Positions 17,814 through 27,182 of a stretch of 64,000 bases of DNA are shown piece after piece; position 1 is the first letter of the stretch, and the number at the start of each line of letters is the position of its first letter. Origin of the DNA: Piscirickettsiaceae bacterium (GTDB lineage: Bacteria; Pseudomonadota; Gammaproteobacteria; Nitrosococcales; Methylophagaceae); NCBI GenBank assembly GCA_013215825.1, contig JABSQN010000002.1, positions 62,001-126,000 of the forward strand. The letters run 5' to 3'. The position numbers were made by a program, and so were the translations under genes. A model generated the notes under the pieces. It ran no database searches and was not told the DNA's origin. It saw nothing but the letters and a program-made list of their open reading frames with translations.

Positions 17814-19682
17814 GAAATATCCCAAGACCGAGGCACCATTAATTATGGTTATGATTTGGCCAACAACGTGACCAGCATTACCGAGGGTAGGGGTATTGTC
17901 GCCACCATGAGCTACGATGACTTAGAACGCCTCACCAGCAAAACCTACCCCAATACCATTGCGGGTAAAACAGAAGACGTTAACTACAGTTATGATACGT
18001 GTAGCTTTGGTATTGGTTATCTCTGTAGCCGAATTGATGAATCCGGCACCACCAATTACAGCTTTGACGCTTATGGCAACCTAAGCCAAACTGACTTTAG
18101 CGAAAGTGATAACATCAGCTACACCACACGCTATTTATATGATGAGGGTAACAACATCAGCCAAATGACCTTACCATCGGGAAGAATTATCGACTATAGC
18201 CGTGATGGTGTTAGACGCATTAGCCAAATCGACACCACCCTCAATGGTAATGCCCAAACCATCGTCAGCAATATTCAATACCGTGGCGATAACCAACGCA
18301 CTCAAGCGACGTTTGGTAATGGCTTAATCGACACTCGTAATTACGACTTACAAGGCAGGCTCACTGACCAACTACTGCAAACCGCAAGCAATCTACTGAT
18401 AGACCAACGTCTTTATAGCTATGATAAGAACGGCAACATCCTCAATATTGACACCAATAATGAAGATAATAATTATGGTTATGACAAACTAGACAGGATA
18501 ATCGGCGATACCATCAACACCGACCAACCCTATAACTTTAGTTATGACCAAAATAATAACCGACTCACTAAAGCCAAACAGGACTTAAGCCTGCAAGACT
18601 TTTATGACTATCAACCACTCAGTAACCGTATCAGCCTACAAGAGACCGTACAAACCGGAATCAGCGTTATTCCCACGGTAGTCAATCGTGAGCTTATCTA
18701 TAACGATGTCGGCAGACTGTTCCAACTGATAGAAGCCGGCGCACTTAAAGCCGACTATATCTATAACGATGCAGGACAGAGAACCAGAAAGACAATTTAT
18801 CAAAGTGATGGCATTACAATCGACAGCATCACCATCTATCATTATGACCAGATGGGTTACCTTATTACTGAGACAACAGAACAAGGCGACTTAATCAAAG
18901 ACTATATCTGGCAAGAAGGCATGACCCCGTTAGCACAGTTTGACAGTCAATCTGGTTTTGAAACGATTACTTATCTACATACCGACCATCTAATGACCAA
19001 CCGTCTCGCCACCGATGAATTCCAGAACATCGTTTGGACATGGCAAGGGGAAGCGTTTGGTAATACACCTGCACAAGAACTGGCTGGGATTAAAGTGAAT
19101 TTACGTTTCCCCGGCCAATACTTCGACCAAGAGACTAATCTGCACTATAATTGGAATCGGTATTATGATCCGGAGTTAGGTCGATATATTACTTCGGATC
19201 CGATTGGGCTAAGTGGGGGGATTAATACCTTTGGGTATGTGGATGGAAATCCGTTGAGTTACAAGGATGCTTATGGATTAGCAAAAACTTGTACTGTTAG
19301 CCCTGTTTCTTTGCTAGATGAAAAGACAGGCACCGACAAGGAAATAACCGATTGGCTATTAGTCAATGCGATGTTTCAAAAAGAGCTAGAAAACTCAAGA
19401 GCTATTTTGTTATGTGCTTATAACAGGACAGTGACTGACATCACAATATTTTATCAAAATTATGGAAGTGCACTTAAAGAAACTTGTGAAGAGTGTGGTA
19501 AGACCGTTTCCGAACAATTGATTGATATACAGTGGGGGGAATGGATGGAAGTAGGCAGAACAGGAGATACAAAAGATGAGGAAAAAATAGAAGTAGTATC
19601 ATTACCGCAATATAAAGCACCAGCTCGAAGAGAACGAGGTAGCAACCACCACAGAGCACCGGGCCAATGTCCCAGCTTTTAG
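17814..19682 (+). pseudogene. Rhs/YD-repeat protein, 5'-truncated
   Basis: The frame opens at 17814 with no proper start and reads straight into YD repeats (SYDDLERL, NYSFDAYGNL, YSYDKNGN, and others). It then enters the RHS core near residue 430 (ETNLHYNWNRYYDPELGRYITSDPIGL, then INTFGYVDGNPLSYKDAYGL). The last ~130 residues are a variable tip containing CEECGK, with no family I recognise. Intact Rhs proteins are over 1200 residues with N-terminal secretion parts. Here the 5' portion has been cut off where the RAYT-derived repeats sit, and another Rhs piece lies at 20929-21023. Probably a remnant, though a toxin tip may survive. Confidence 0.8.
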
Positions 19683-19699
19683 ACTTCAGGAGCTAAATA

Positions 19700-20593
19700 A
19701 TGATTCGTCAATTTTTTTTGCTTTCGATAGCAATAATAAGCGGGATTGCTAATTCCGCAGAAATTTTTTTCCAAGAGTTTGAACATCAAGAAGAGCGATG
19801 GAATTTAAAAAAACTAAATACAAAAAATCGTGGTATAGAGCCACAGGCAATTGCGAACCAAGATGTTACGTTACTAAATATAGATGCGGGCAATTTATTT
19901 ATTAGACATTCTGATGATGGAATTTACACTTCATCAAATGGCTTTGATGATTTTAAGCTTGTGGTTAAATCAAATACATTGGAAGACGTTTATAGACAAG
20001 ACTTTGCTGAGCTGAAAAAACCTAATAGTCCTTATATTAACTATGCTAATGGTTTACTGGCAATAACTGCTTACATTGATAAGTCGAATATTATTAATAT
20101 CTATGATGTAGTTTCCTCAAACGAAATTAAAGTAGTTTATAAAAATCAGCAAAAGGGGATCTACTACCCAATTAAATTTGGTACTAATCGCGAGATATTT
20201 TATTTAAATAAAAATATTATCTATAAGCTCAACCTTTCTGCTAGTTCAAAGCAACAGGAATATTTCTTTAAGCCACCATCATGCAATAGAATATTGGACT
20301 ACAATATTTCTAAAAATCATCAGGTAATAAGCTACGCTTGTAGTGATGAAAAAAGTCAATTCAATAATATTTTTGTATACAATAGACACACTAAAATTGT
20401 AGAAAAAATATGCGACAATTGTTCAGAGGCGGAGCATGACCTATCTGATAATGGACAACATCTATTATATGTTAGACACAACGAGAAAGGTTCGACTTTA
20501 AATGAGTTCTCTTTTGAAACCAATAGTAATGAAGAGCTATACGAAACAGAAAATTGGTTAGTGAGGCCACTATATCTAAACCGCAATCAATAA
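19700..20593 (+). CDS. Hypothetical secreted protein downstream of the Rhs tip
   Basis: 297 residues. A signal peptide (1-19, ending ANSAE) directs export. The rest is beta-rich with repeated short units (LLNIDAGNLFIRHSDDGIY, ISYACSDEKSQFNNIFVYN, HLLYVRHNEKG), suggesting a TolB/WD-like propeller. GGAGCTAAATA precedes ATG 19700, 17 bp after the Rhs stop. The position after an Rhs tip is where an immunity gene often lies, but a propeller protein with a signal peptide is an unusual immunity candidate. Function unknown. Confidence 0.6.
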   Translation: MIRQFFLLSIAIISGIANSAEIFFQEFEHQEERWNLKKLNTKNRGIEPQAIANQDVTLLNIDAGNLFIRHSDDGIYTSSNGFDDFKLVVKSNTLEDVYRQDFAELKKPNSPYINYANGLLAITAYIDKSNIINIYDVVSSNEIKVVYKNQQKGIYYPIKFGTNREIFYLNKNIIYKLNLSASSKQQEYFFKPPSCNRILDYNISKNHQVISYACSDEKSQFNNIFVYNRHTKIVEKICDNCSEAEHDLSDNGQHLLYVRHNEKGSTLNEFSFETNSNEELYETENWLVRPLYLNRNQ

Positions 20594-21066
20594 TGGAAAT
20601 AAGGGAATGAAAGCGCGATATTTGGGGTCAGTGTAAAAATAGGGAAAATGATGTTTAGCAGGCTAATTAAAGGGGACGTTACCCTTTAAGTGTAACTAAT
20701 TGATAGTTAATGGTTATTTTGTTTGTCCGTAGTCTGATTAAACGAGTCAATGGGGCTAGACTGATTTTAACCAATTGATAACTAAATACAAAAAAGGCGT
20801 AAAGAAATAAAGGTGACGGAAGGGTTAAATATTAACCACTGACATTGTTGTTCTAATCATAGATAGAAGAGGGATTGATATGCCAAGGCAGGCACGTATA
20901 TATATTTCAGCACGTTATCATTGCAACATCTTAAGTGATGCCGACTCCAATGCCACCAAAACCACGCGAGCTAATGGCAGCATTGTTAATCGCACCTTTG
21001 ATGCATTTGGTAACGTGTTAACCCAAAGCGTCCCCTTTAATATTAAAATAATGTACGCTCTGCCGT
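20594..21066 (+). pseudogene. Composite of transposase start and Rhs fragment
   Basis: At 20880, behind AAGAGGGATTGAT, an ATG opens with MPRQARIYISARYH, the N-terminus of a second REP-type transposase. After about 15 codons the frame passes into Rhs sequence (SDADSNATKTTRANG, then VNRTFDAFGNVLTQ, 20929-21023). That is cut by the left end of the RAYT element (GCGTCCCCTTT, 21028-21038). Another RAYT-type end (GGGGACGTTACCCTTTA) is at 20671-20687. There is no intact gene; the stretch records successive insertions. Confidence 0.65.
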
Positions 21067-21744
21067 ATGCCTAGATTAGCCCGCAGTGTATTTGCCGATA
21101 TTCCACACCATATTACTCAACGAGGTAATCGACGCGAAGATGTTTTTTTCACGGATGATGATCGTCTTATCTACTTAGAATGGCTTAAGTATTATTGTGA
21201 TAAATATGATGTCGCAGTGCTCGCCTATTGTTTAATGACCAATCATGTACATCTTGTTTTAACACCTCATTTTGAAACGGGATTGCAACAGGTATTAAAG
21301 CCACTTCACATGCGCTATTCTCAGCATATTAATAAAATCAAAGGCTGGAAAGGTCATTTGTGGCAAGGCAGGTTCTTTTCGTCACCGCTGGATGACGAAT
21401 ATACTTGGTCAACAATTCGCTATGTTGAAAGAAATCCAGTACAGGCAGGCATGATACAAAAATCAGAAGATTACCGCTGGTCAAGTGCGGCAGCTCACTG
21501 TGGCTTGCAAGAAGATACATTACTGGCACCATTTCCTCTTTCACTGAGAGGTATTGATCAAGAGAACTGGTCTGATTGGTTGGCATTACCTGAAAATCAG
21601 GGTATGGCGGACGTTATTCAGCGAAATATAGAAAAAGGCTTGCCTTGTGGAAACGATAATTTTATTGATAAGCTTGAGGCGGTAGCAAAAAGATCGCTGC
21701 GATATAAACCTCAGGGGCGACCAGTTAAAACAATCAAAAGGTAG
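21067..21744 (+). CDS. REP-associated tyrosine (Y1) transposase, RAYT
   Basis: 225 residues, full length for the TnpA-REP family. N-terminal MPRLARSVFADIPHHITQRGNRREDVFF, the HUH motif HVHLV near 59-63, the SPLDDEYTWSTIRYVERNPV block with the catalytic Tyr near 119, and YRWSSA are present. It is expected to mobilise or process REP/MITE repeats as single strands. Element ends GCGTCCCCTTT and GGTAGCGTCCCC lie on either side, and two 183-bp derivatives occur nearby. Apparently intact and so potentially active. Confidence 0.9.
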   Translation: MPRLARSVFADIPHHITQRGNRREDVFFTDDDRLIYLEWLKYYCDKYDVAVLAYCLMTNHVHLVLTPHFETGLQQVLKPLHMRYSQHINKIKGWKGHLWQGRFFSSPLDDEYTWSTIRYVERNPVQAGMIQKSEDYRWSSAAAHCGLQEDTLLAPFPLSLRGIDQENWSDWLALPENQGMADVIQRNIEKGLPCGNDNFIDKLEAVAKRSLRYKPQGRPVKTIKR

Positions 21745-21794
21745 CGTCCCCTTTAAATTTCTTTAAATTTCACAATTAAGGAGTGTGTGTAGAT

Positions 21795-22133
21795 ATGCCA
21801 TTTAGTTTAATAATATATATGTTGGGTATTATTAATACAGTGTTATTAACTTTTTTTTTCTACAGATTATCCGGGTTAACTCCTGAATTGTATTTGGCAT
21901 CGGTGCCTTATGGTGGAACTAGTTTTTGGGTTGATTATTTGATATTAATTATTATCCCGACATTTATGCCAGTCTATCTGCATTATATTAGATATGAATT
22001 TCAAAGCGACGTTGAAAAAAACTTTAACATTCATGGGCTACAATCAAAAATAGTGATGATTTTAGGCTGTGATGTCTTGCCAACTCTATTGCTGAGTGGC
22101 ATGTTGGTTGGTATCACAAGATGGTTAAGTTGA
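21795..22133 (+). CDS. Small integral membrane protein, unknown
   Basis: 112 residues from ATG 21795 behind AAGGAG; an overlapping GTG at 21783 is less likely. Three hydrophobic segments (about 3-24, 44-62 and 87-108) are visible, with a charged loop between the second and third. No family recognised. It is located inside the island, between the RAYT gene and repeat copy B. Confidence 0.5.
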   Translation: MPFSLIIYMLGIINTVLLTFFFYRLSGLTPELYLASVPYGGTSFWVDYLILIIIPTFMPVYLHYIRYEFQSDVEKNFNIHGLQSKIVMILGCDVLPTLLLSGMLVGITRWLS

Positions 22134-22182
22134 ATAATAAATAATAAAATCAAGGGGTCAGCCAGCTTGATTTTAAGCAATT

Positions 22183-22365
22183 AAAAGGGACGCTACCCTT
22201 TAATATTAAGATGGCGTATGTTCTGCTGTATGCCTAGATTAGCCCGCGGTGTATTTTCCAATATTCCACACCATATTACGCAACGAGGCAATTGATGCGA
22301 AGATGTTTTTTTCACAGATGATGATCGCCTTTATTTAAAATAATCATAAGGGTAGCATCCCCTTT
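22183..22365 (+). repeat. 183-bp non-autonomous RAYT derivative, copy B
   Basis: Nearly identical in order and length to copy A at 17558-17740, with ends GGGACGCTACCCTT and AAGGGTAGCATCCC. It keeps the ATG-CCT-AGA start of RAYT but has internal stops (GGCAATTGATGCG). It directly abuts the truncated gene fragment that starts at 22368. Confidence 0.82.
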
Positions 22366-22367
22366 GA

Positions 22368-22670
22368 CCGGGATACCGTCGCTTAGAAGGTTTGGTCAGA
22401 GATAGAGTTGGCTTAGATGGTTTGGCTGGACATAAATGGTTTTCTAAGGCCTTTCATGGTGATGATTCGCCTATTCATTGGCCAAAAATAAACGCTGCTG
22501 AAACCAATGGAAGAATATCATTGTTTACAGGCACATATATAGCTTATAGAAATAAGCGTGCTCATCATGAGCAGACTTATGATTTAGAGAAAGCAGTTCG
22601 TGAATTTCTATTGCTTAATGAACTGTATGTTTTAGAGTCCTCAGCGGTAATTAGAGATACAGTTTCATAA
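22368..22670 (+). pseudogene. C-terminal fragment, TIGR02391/Ymh-like
   Basis: The frame is open from 22368, immediately after repeat copy B, and has no natural start with a ribosome site. The visible ~100 residues (GLDGLAGHKWFSKAF, TYIAYRNKRAHHEQTYDLEKAV, LLLNELYVLESSA) resemble the C-terminal region of TIGR02391 (Ymh) proteins, whose RNKRAH segment is diagnostic. The upstream part was lost at the repeat insertion. The family occurs in defence and mobile regions, but its function is unknown. Confidence 0.6.
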
Positions 22671-22706
22671 ACAAACATGTTCAACTTAAGTAAAATTTAT
22701 GAAAAA

Positions 22707-22790
22707 ATGGACTGCCTAGAGCAATTGCTGACACAATGTTTTACAATCAGTTTAAATGCATTGAGAGTGGTTATTGTTACGGAACCTTGA
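22707..22790 (+). pseudogene. Duplicated 3' end of rapA
   Basis: 28 codons (MDCLEQLLTQCF, then SLNALRVVIVTEP) mirror the RapA C-terminus (EYLEQSQQVLTQYLQ, then SFNALRVVIVTEP). The 38-bp DNA core 22751-22788 matches the rapA end with two mismatches. It marks the right border of the accessory island and lies just ahead of the RND operon. Confidence 0.8.
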
Positions 22791-22847
22791 CTGTGTGTTA
22801 GTGTCTTACGTTGATCTTAATAGTCGATTCATTTTAGGAGCACAAAA

Positions 22848-24077
22848 TTGCAAAAACGACTTTTCTTAGCTGTTGTCATATTATTGATTGCAGTTGCAAT
22901 TTTTATGGGTCTAAAAGCATCGAAGCCTGAAAAAATAAGCTTACAAACGCCTGAAAAAGTATGGCGTGTTGATACTGTTATTGTGAATTTTCAGGATGTT
23001 TCTCCTACGGTCACTGTTTATGGTCGTGTAGAAACGCCTCGGTTGGCCTCTCTTAATGCCGCTTTGGTGGCTGATGTGACAGCGGTTAATGTGCTTGAGG
23101 GTACTGATGTTGAGTTGGGGCAAGTGTTACTGACATTGGATAATGCAGATGTTTTATTGTTGATTGAACAGCGTCGCGCTGATTTAGCCGAGATTAAGGC
23201 GCTGATTGCGAGCGAATACAATCGTTTTCAGCGTGATCAAGGTTTGCTTGACAATGAGAAATCGTTATTGCAACTTGCTGAAAATTCTGTTGTTAGAGCG
23301 AAGAAATTAGAACAAAAACGATTAACATCACAGTCTTTTCTTGATGATGCCTTAGCGGTAAAGCAACGTCAGTTAGTCAGTTTGAAAAGGTTACAGCATG
23401 ATATCAACGAACATCCTAGCCGTTTAGCTAATCTTAAGGCCAAACAAAGCCGCTTTAACGCCTTGCTAGCTCAGGCAACACTTAATTTAGAACGTACTAT
23501 TATTACAGCACCGTTTACCGGACGTATCGCTCAGCTTAATGTTGCAATTGGTGAGCGAGTTAACGTGGGTAAGAAGCTGTTTTCTATTTATGATTTTTCT
23601 GATCTTGAAGTACGGGCGCAGTTGCCAAATCGTATTATCAAGCAAACTCGTACCGAGCTAGAAAAAGGACAACAATTAACAGCAAAGGCAATACTTGATG
23701 AACAAGCTGTCAACTTTGAACTTGTTCGATTATCGGGTGAAGTGCGTGCGGACAGTGGTGGTGTTGATGGTTTATTTCGATTAACAGACCGTCAGCAATC
23801 GTTGGTATTGGGGTCTTTTGTTGAATTATCACTATCGTTGGCCAAGCAATCGTCACTGATTGAGATTCCTTTTTCGGCATTATATGGTCTCAATAAAGTG
23901 TATCGAATTAATGAAGGCTATCTTGAGGCTGTGCATATTGAGCGCATAGGTGAGGTCATTAAGGATAATAATGTTGTTTTATTGGTGCGTAGTGATGCCT
24001 TGCAACAAGGGGATCACATAATCAGCACCCAATTACCCAATGCGATGACCGGCTTACGTGTTGAGATGGTTCATTAA
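22848..24077 (+). CDS. RND efflux periplasmic adaptor (membrane fusion protein)
   Basis: 409 residues from TTG 22848, with AGGAG seven bases upstream. An N-terminal membrane anchor (4-23, no lipobox), lipoyl half-motifs (RLASLNAALVADVTAVNVLEG and ITAPFTGRIAQLNVAIGERV), a coiled-coil hairpin (about 100-210) and beta-barrel domains match HlyD/AcrA adaptors. It bridges the RND pump to an outer-membrane channel. The pump gene follows with no gap. A TolC-like gene lies at 29.5 kb, but it is not in the same operon. Confidence 0.9.
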   Translation: MQKRLFLAVVILLIAVAIFMGLKASKPEKISLQTPEKVWRVDTVIVNFQDVSPTVTVYGRVETPRLASLNAALVADVTAVNVLEGTDVELGQVLLTLDNADVLLLIEQRRADLAEIKALIASEYNRFQRDQGLLDNEKSLLQLAENSVVRAKKLEQKRLTSQSFLDDALAVKQRQLVSLKRLQHDINEHPSRLANLKAKQSRFNALLAQATLNLERTIITAPFTGRIAQLNVAIGERVNVGKKLFSIYDFSDLEVRAQLPNRIIKQTRTELEKGQQLTAKAILDEQAVNFELVRLSGEVRADSGGVDGLFRLTDRQQSLVLGSFVELSLSLAKQSSLIEIPFSALYGLNKVYRINEGYLEAVHIERIGEVIKDNNVVLLVRSDALQQGDHIISTQLPNAMTGLRVEMVH

Positions 24078-27000
24078 ATGAGTATCAAGCCTCAGCGTGA
24101 TTTTATCGCCTTATTTTCCCAGCATAAGGTCGCGGCTAATTTATTGATGTTTATTCTGATCATTGCAGGATTATTATCATTAACTCGTCTTAATACCCAG
24201 TTTTTCCCCACCTTTGCACTCGATTTGATCACGGTGCGTGTCGAGTGGCGAAGTGCCAGTGCTGAAGATGTTGAAGATTCGATTACCAGTCGCTTGGAGC
24301 AAGAACTACGTGTAGTTGATTTTATCGATAAAATGACTTCAACATCATCATATGGCATGTCCGTAGTGGTTTTAGAGTTTGAAGAAGGCACTGAAATGGG
24401 GCCTGCACTCGATCAAGTGAAAGATCGAGTGGCACAATTACGAAATCTTCCGGGCGATGCTGAAATTCCTGAAGTGACATTAATTACCCGCTATGAAACC
24501 GTGGCGAGAATGATGGTGACAACCGAGGGAGACTTAAGCGAATTACGCTATTTAGTGCATCAAATCGAACATGATTTATTAGATCGTGGTATTTCACGTA
24601 TTGAAATTAATGGATTGCCCAAAGAAGAGATGGCCATTCAATTATCCGTACAAAAACTAGAGTCACTGGGTTTAAGTTTAAATGATGTGAGTCAGCGTAT
24701 TGCCGCATTAAGTCGTGATCTACCCGCTGGGGAAATTGGCAATGCCGACACAGCTCGGCAGCTGCGTAGCCTTGAGCAACGCCGTGATGCACATGCCTTT
24801 GCTCAATTACCAATAAAAACAAGTTATGACGGACGTTTAATCCTACTGGATGATATCGCTGAGATAGAACGCCGCCCAATGCGTAAGCAAGTTAGTGTGT
24901 TTTATCAGGATAAGCCCGCGGTAGAAATAGAGTTGCAGCGTACAGAAAGCTCAGATTCATTAGAGGCGGCTCAAATACTGCGACAATGGGTGGATGATTA
25001 TCAACATCAACTACCGAAAGGTGTTGAGTTAATTATCTATGATGAAAGTTGGCAGTTGATTAAAGAACGTATCACTCTATTAGTAAATAATGGTTTGACT
25101 GGTTTAGCGTTTGTTGTTGCTATTTTGTTCTTATTTTTACATGGTCGTGTTGCATTTTGGGTGGCTGTCGGTATTCCAATCTCGTTTATGGCAACGTTAT
25201 TTGTAATGTATATTTTTGGCGGCAGTATCAATATGATCAGCCTATTTGGTTTGATCATGGCATTGGGGATCATTGTCGATGATGCCATTGTGGTGGGTGA
25301 AGATGGTTTATCACATTACCAATCAGGCGAACATTCTTTAGAGGCGGCAGAGGGCGGTGCTCGCCGAATGTTAGCGCCGGTTATTGCATCATCATTAACC
25401 ACGGTCGCATCTTTCCTCCCTCTAATGTTAATTGGAGGAACAATAGGTAATATATTGTTTGATATACCCTTTGTAGTAATTTGCGTCATCATTGCATCAC
25501 TATTTGAAAGCTTTTTGATCTTGCCGGGACATTTACGTCATGCCTTTCAACAAATACATCATACAAAACCACCACCTATTAGAAAATGGTTAGATACGAA
25601 GTTTAATAGCTTGCGAGATGACTACTTTAAGCCCTTGGTAACAGCCGCTGTAGAATACCGTTGGGTGACGATTGCTTCTGTTATCGGTTTATTCATTATC
25701 TGTATTGGGTTGCTTGTAGGTGGGCGATTATTGTTTACCTTTTTTCCATCGCCAGAAGGGACAACGATCTATGCTAATGCACGATTTACAGCAGGTACGC
25801 CATCCGATAAAGTTGAAAAACTCTTAGCGCACCTTAATGATACTTTGGAGAAAACGGCTGATAGTTTAGGCGATGACTTAATTGAAGTCAGCGTGACGCG
25901 TTTAGGCAGTGCCAGTACCGCGAGTCGAAATGGTAGTGCTCAAAATAATGAACGTTTTGGCTCTATTCAAGTAGAACTTATTTCACCTGACTTACGTGAT
26001 GTTCGCAATAAAGAGTTTATTGCAGAGTGGCGACAGCGGATCCAGCTCCCCGCAGGTATTGAAACCTTTACCCTATCTGAACGACGCACAGGGCCGCCGG
26101 GCAGTGATATTGATATTCGATTAAGCAATGCCAGCGCCGAGGTATTAAAACAAGTGGCACAAGACGTTGCTGAAACCTTGCAGCAATTTCCCGGTGTCAA
26201 TGCGATTGAAGATGATATGCCGTATGGTCAAGAGCAATTGATTTACAAAATCAAAGGGCAGGGCGAAGTATTGGGCTTGACGGTGAATGATGTCGGGCGG
26301 CAATTACGTGCGGCATTTGATGGCCAGTTAGTGCAAATTTTCCAAGATGGTGATGATGAAGTTGAAGTGCGTGTTATGTTACCAGATAGTGAGCGTAACA
26401 CCATGGCAACATTAGAGAATTTCATGGTTCGCCTGCCTCAAGGAGGCAGTGCGCCATTGACTAGCGTGGTGGAGTTTGAAGCACGACGGGGATTTGATGT
26501 CTTGCGTCACACTAATACTCAATTAGCGATTCATATTACGGCGACGGTTGATTCAAGCGTAAATAATAGCAATCAAATCTTAGCCGAATTAGAACCGTTT
26601 TTAGAGAGTTTAACCTCTCGCTATGGTGTTGCCGTTGACTTTGAAGGGCGAGCTGAAGAACAGGCTGAAACCATGAATGATATGAAACAAGGTGTCGTCA
26701 TTGCCTTTGTCTTGATATATCTTATTTTAACGTGGGTATTTTCATCTTATGGCTGGCCTTTAGTGGTGATGGCGGCAATTCCATTTGGTTTGATTGGTGC
26801 GATTGTGGGTCATTGGGTAATGGGGGTCGATCTCACAATTCTGTCATTATTCGGTATCTTTGGCTTATCAGGTATTGTGGTGAATGACTCGATTATCTTA
26901 GTCACATTTTTCAAACATCAACGTGAACAAGGTGTTGCCACCACACAAGCGATTATTAATGCTGCAACACAACGATTACGAGCAGTATTATTGACATCAT

Positions 27001-27182
27001 TAACCACAATTGCAGGATTGACACCGTTATTATTTGAAACATCTATGCAAGCACAGTTTTTGATTCCGATGGCGATCTCAATTTCATTTGGCCTAATGTT
27101 CGCAACGGTTTTGGTGTTGTTGGTTATTCCTGCATTATTGTCGGTGCATGAAAGTATTGCTGATAAGTGGGTAAAATCTTAG
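24078..27182 (+). CDS. RND efflux pump permease (AcrB family)
   Basis: 1034 residues, typical length. Twelve hydrophobic segments in the 1+5+1+5 pattern surround two large periplasmic loops. The conserved LNTQFFPTF start and the GIIVDDAIVVGED helix (TM4 proton-relay aspartates) are present, as is LFGIFGLSGIVVNDSIILV in the second half. It exports a lipophilic or toxic substrate by proton antiport, and the substrate cannot be read from sequence. The ATG directly follows the adaptor stop (TAAATG). The 3' end overlaps the convergent oxidoreductase gene by 4 bp. Confidence 0.93.
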   Translation: MSIKPQRDFIALFSQHKVAANLLMFILIIAGLLSLTRLNTQFFPTFALDLITVRVEWRSASAEDVEDSITSRLEQELRVVDFIDKMTSTSSYGMSVVVLEFEEGTEMGPALDQVKDRVAQLRNLPGDAEIPEVTLITRYETVARMMVTTEGDLSELRYLVHQIEHDLLDRGISRIEINGLPKEEMAIQLSVQKLESLGLSLNDVSQRIAALSRDLPAGEIGNADTARQLRSLEQRRDAHAFAQLPIKTSYDGRLILLDDIAEIERRPMRKQVSVFYQDKPAVEIELQRTESSDSLEAAQILRQWVDDYQHQLPKGVELIIYDESWQLIKERITLLVNNGLTGLAFVVAILFLFLHGRVAFWVAVGIPISFMATLFVMYIFGGSINMISLFGLIMALGIIVDDAIVVGEDGLSHYQSGEHSLEAAEGGARRMLAPVIASSLTTVASFLPLMLIGGTIGNILFDIPFVVICVIIASLFESFLILPGHLRHAFQQIHHTKPPPIRKWLDTKFNSLRDDYFKPLVTAAVEYRWVTIASVIGLFIICIGLLVGGRLLFTFFPSPEGTTIYANARFTAGTPSDKVEKLLAHLNDTLEKTADSLGDDLIEVSVTRLGSASTASRNGSAQNNERFGSIQVELISPDLRDVRNKEFIAEWRQRIQLPAGIETFTLSERRTGPPGSDIDIRLSNASAEVLKQVAQDVAETLQQFPGVNAIEDDMPYGQEQLIYKIKGQGEVLGLTVNDVGRQLRAAFDGQLVQIFQDGDDEVEVRVMLPDSERNTMATLENFMVRLPQGGSAPLTSVVEFEARRGFDVLRHTNTQLAIHITATVDSSVNNSNQILAELEPFLESLTSRYGVAVDFEGRAEEQAETMNDMKQGVVIAFVLIYLILTWVFSSYGWPLVVMAAIPFGLIGAIVGHWVMGVDLTILSLFGIFGLSGIVVNDSIILVTFFKHQREQGVATTQAIINAATQRLRAVLLTSLTTIAGLTPLLFETSMQAQFLIPMAISISFGLMFATVLVLLVIPALLSVHESIADKWVKS

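Larger units (their letters stand above)
17268..22788. mobile_element. Island flanked by a direct repeat of the rapA 3' end
   Basis: A 38-bp stretch at the end of rapA (17268-17305) recurs at 22751-22788 with 2 mismatches, and weaker similarity extends about 45 bp further upstream in the same reading frame. Everything between is accessory: Rhs remnants, a RAYT transposase, two deletion derivatives, orphan genes and a truncated C-terminal fragment. No integrase remains, so the mechanism (site-specific insertion at rapA versus recombination within a duplicated rapA) is not decided. Confidence 0.65.

Noticed and set aside
20880..21074. 64-codon frame as a real gene ahead of the RAYT
   Set aside because: It is a junction of a transposase start, an Rhs fragment and the RAYT left end and so not one protein.
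24092..24391. Minus-strand frames opposite the RND, SMC and CopA genes
   Set aside because: These are antisense shadows created by codon bias of the long real genes. None has a ribosome site or family match.
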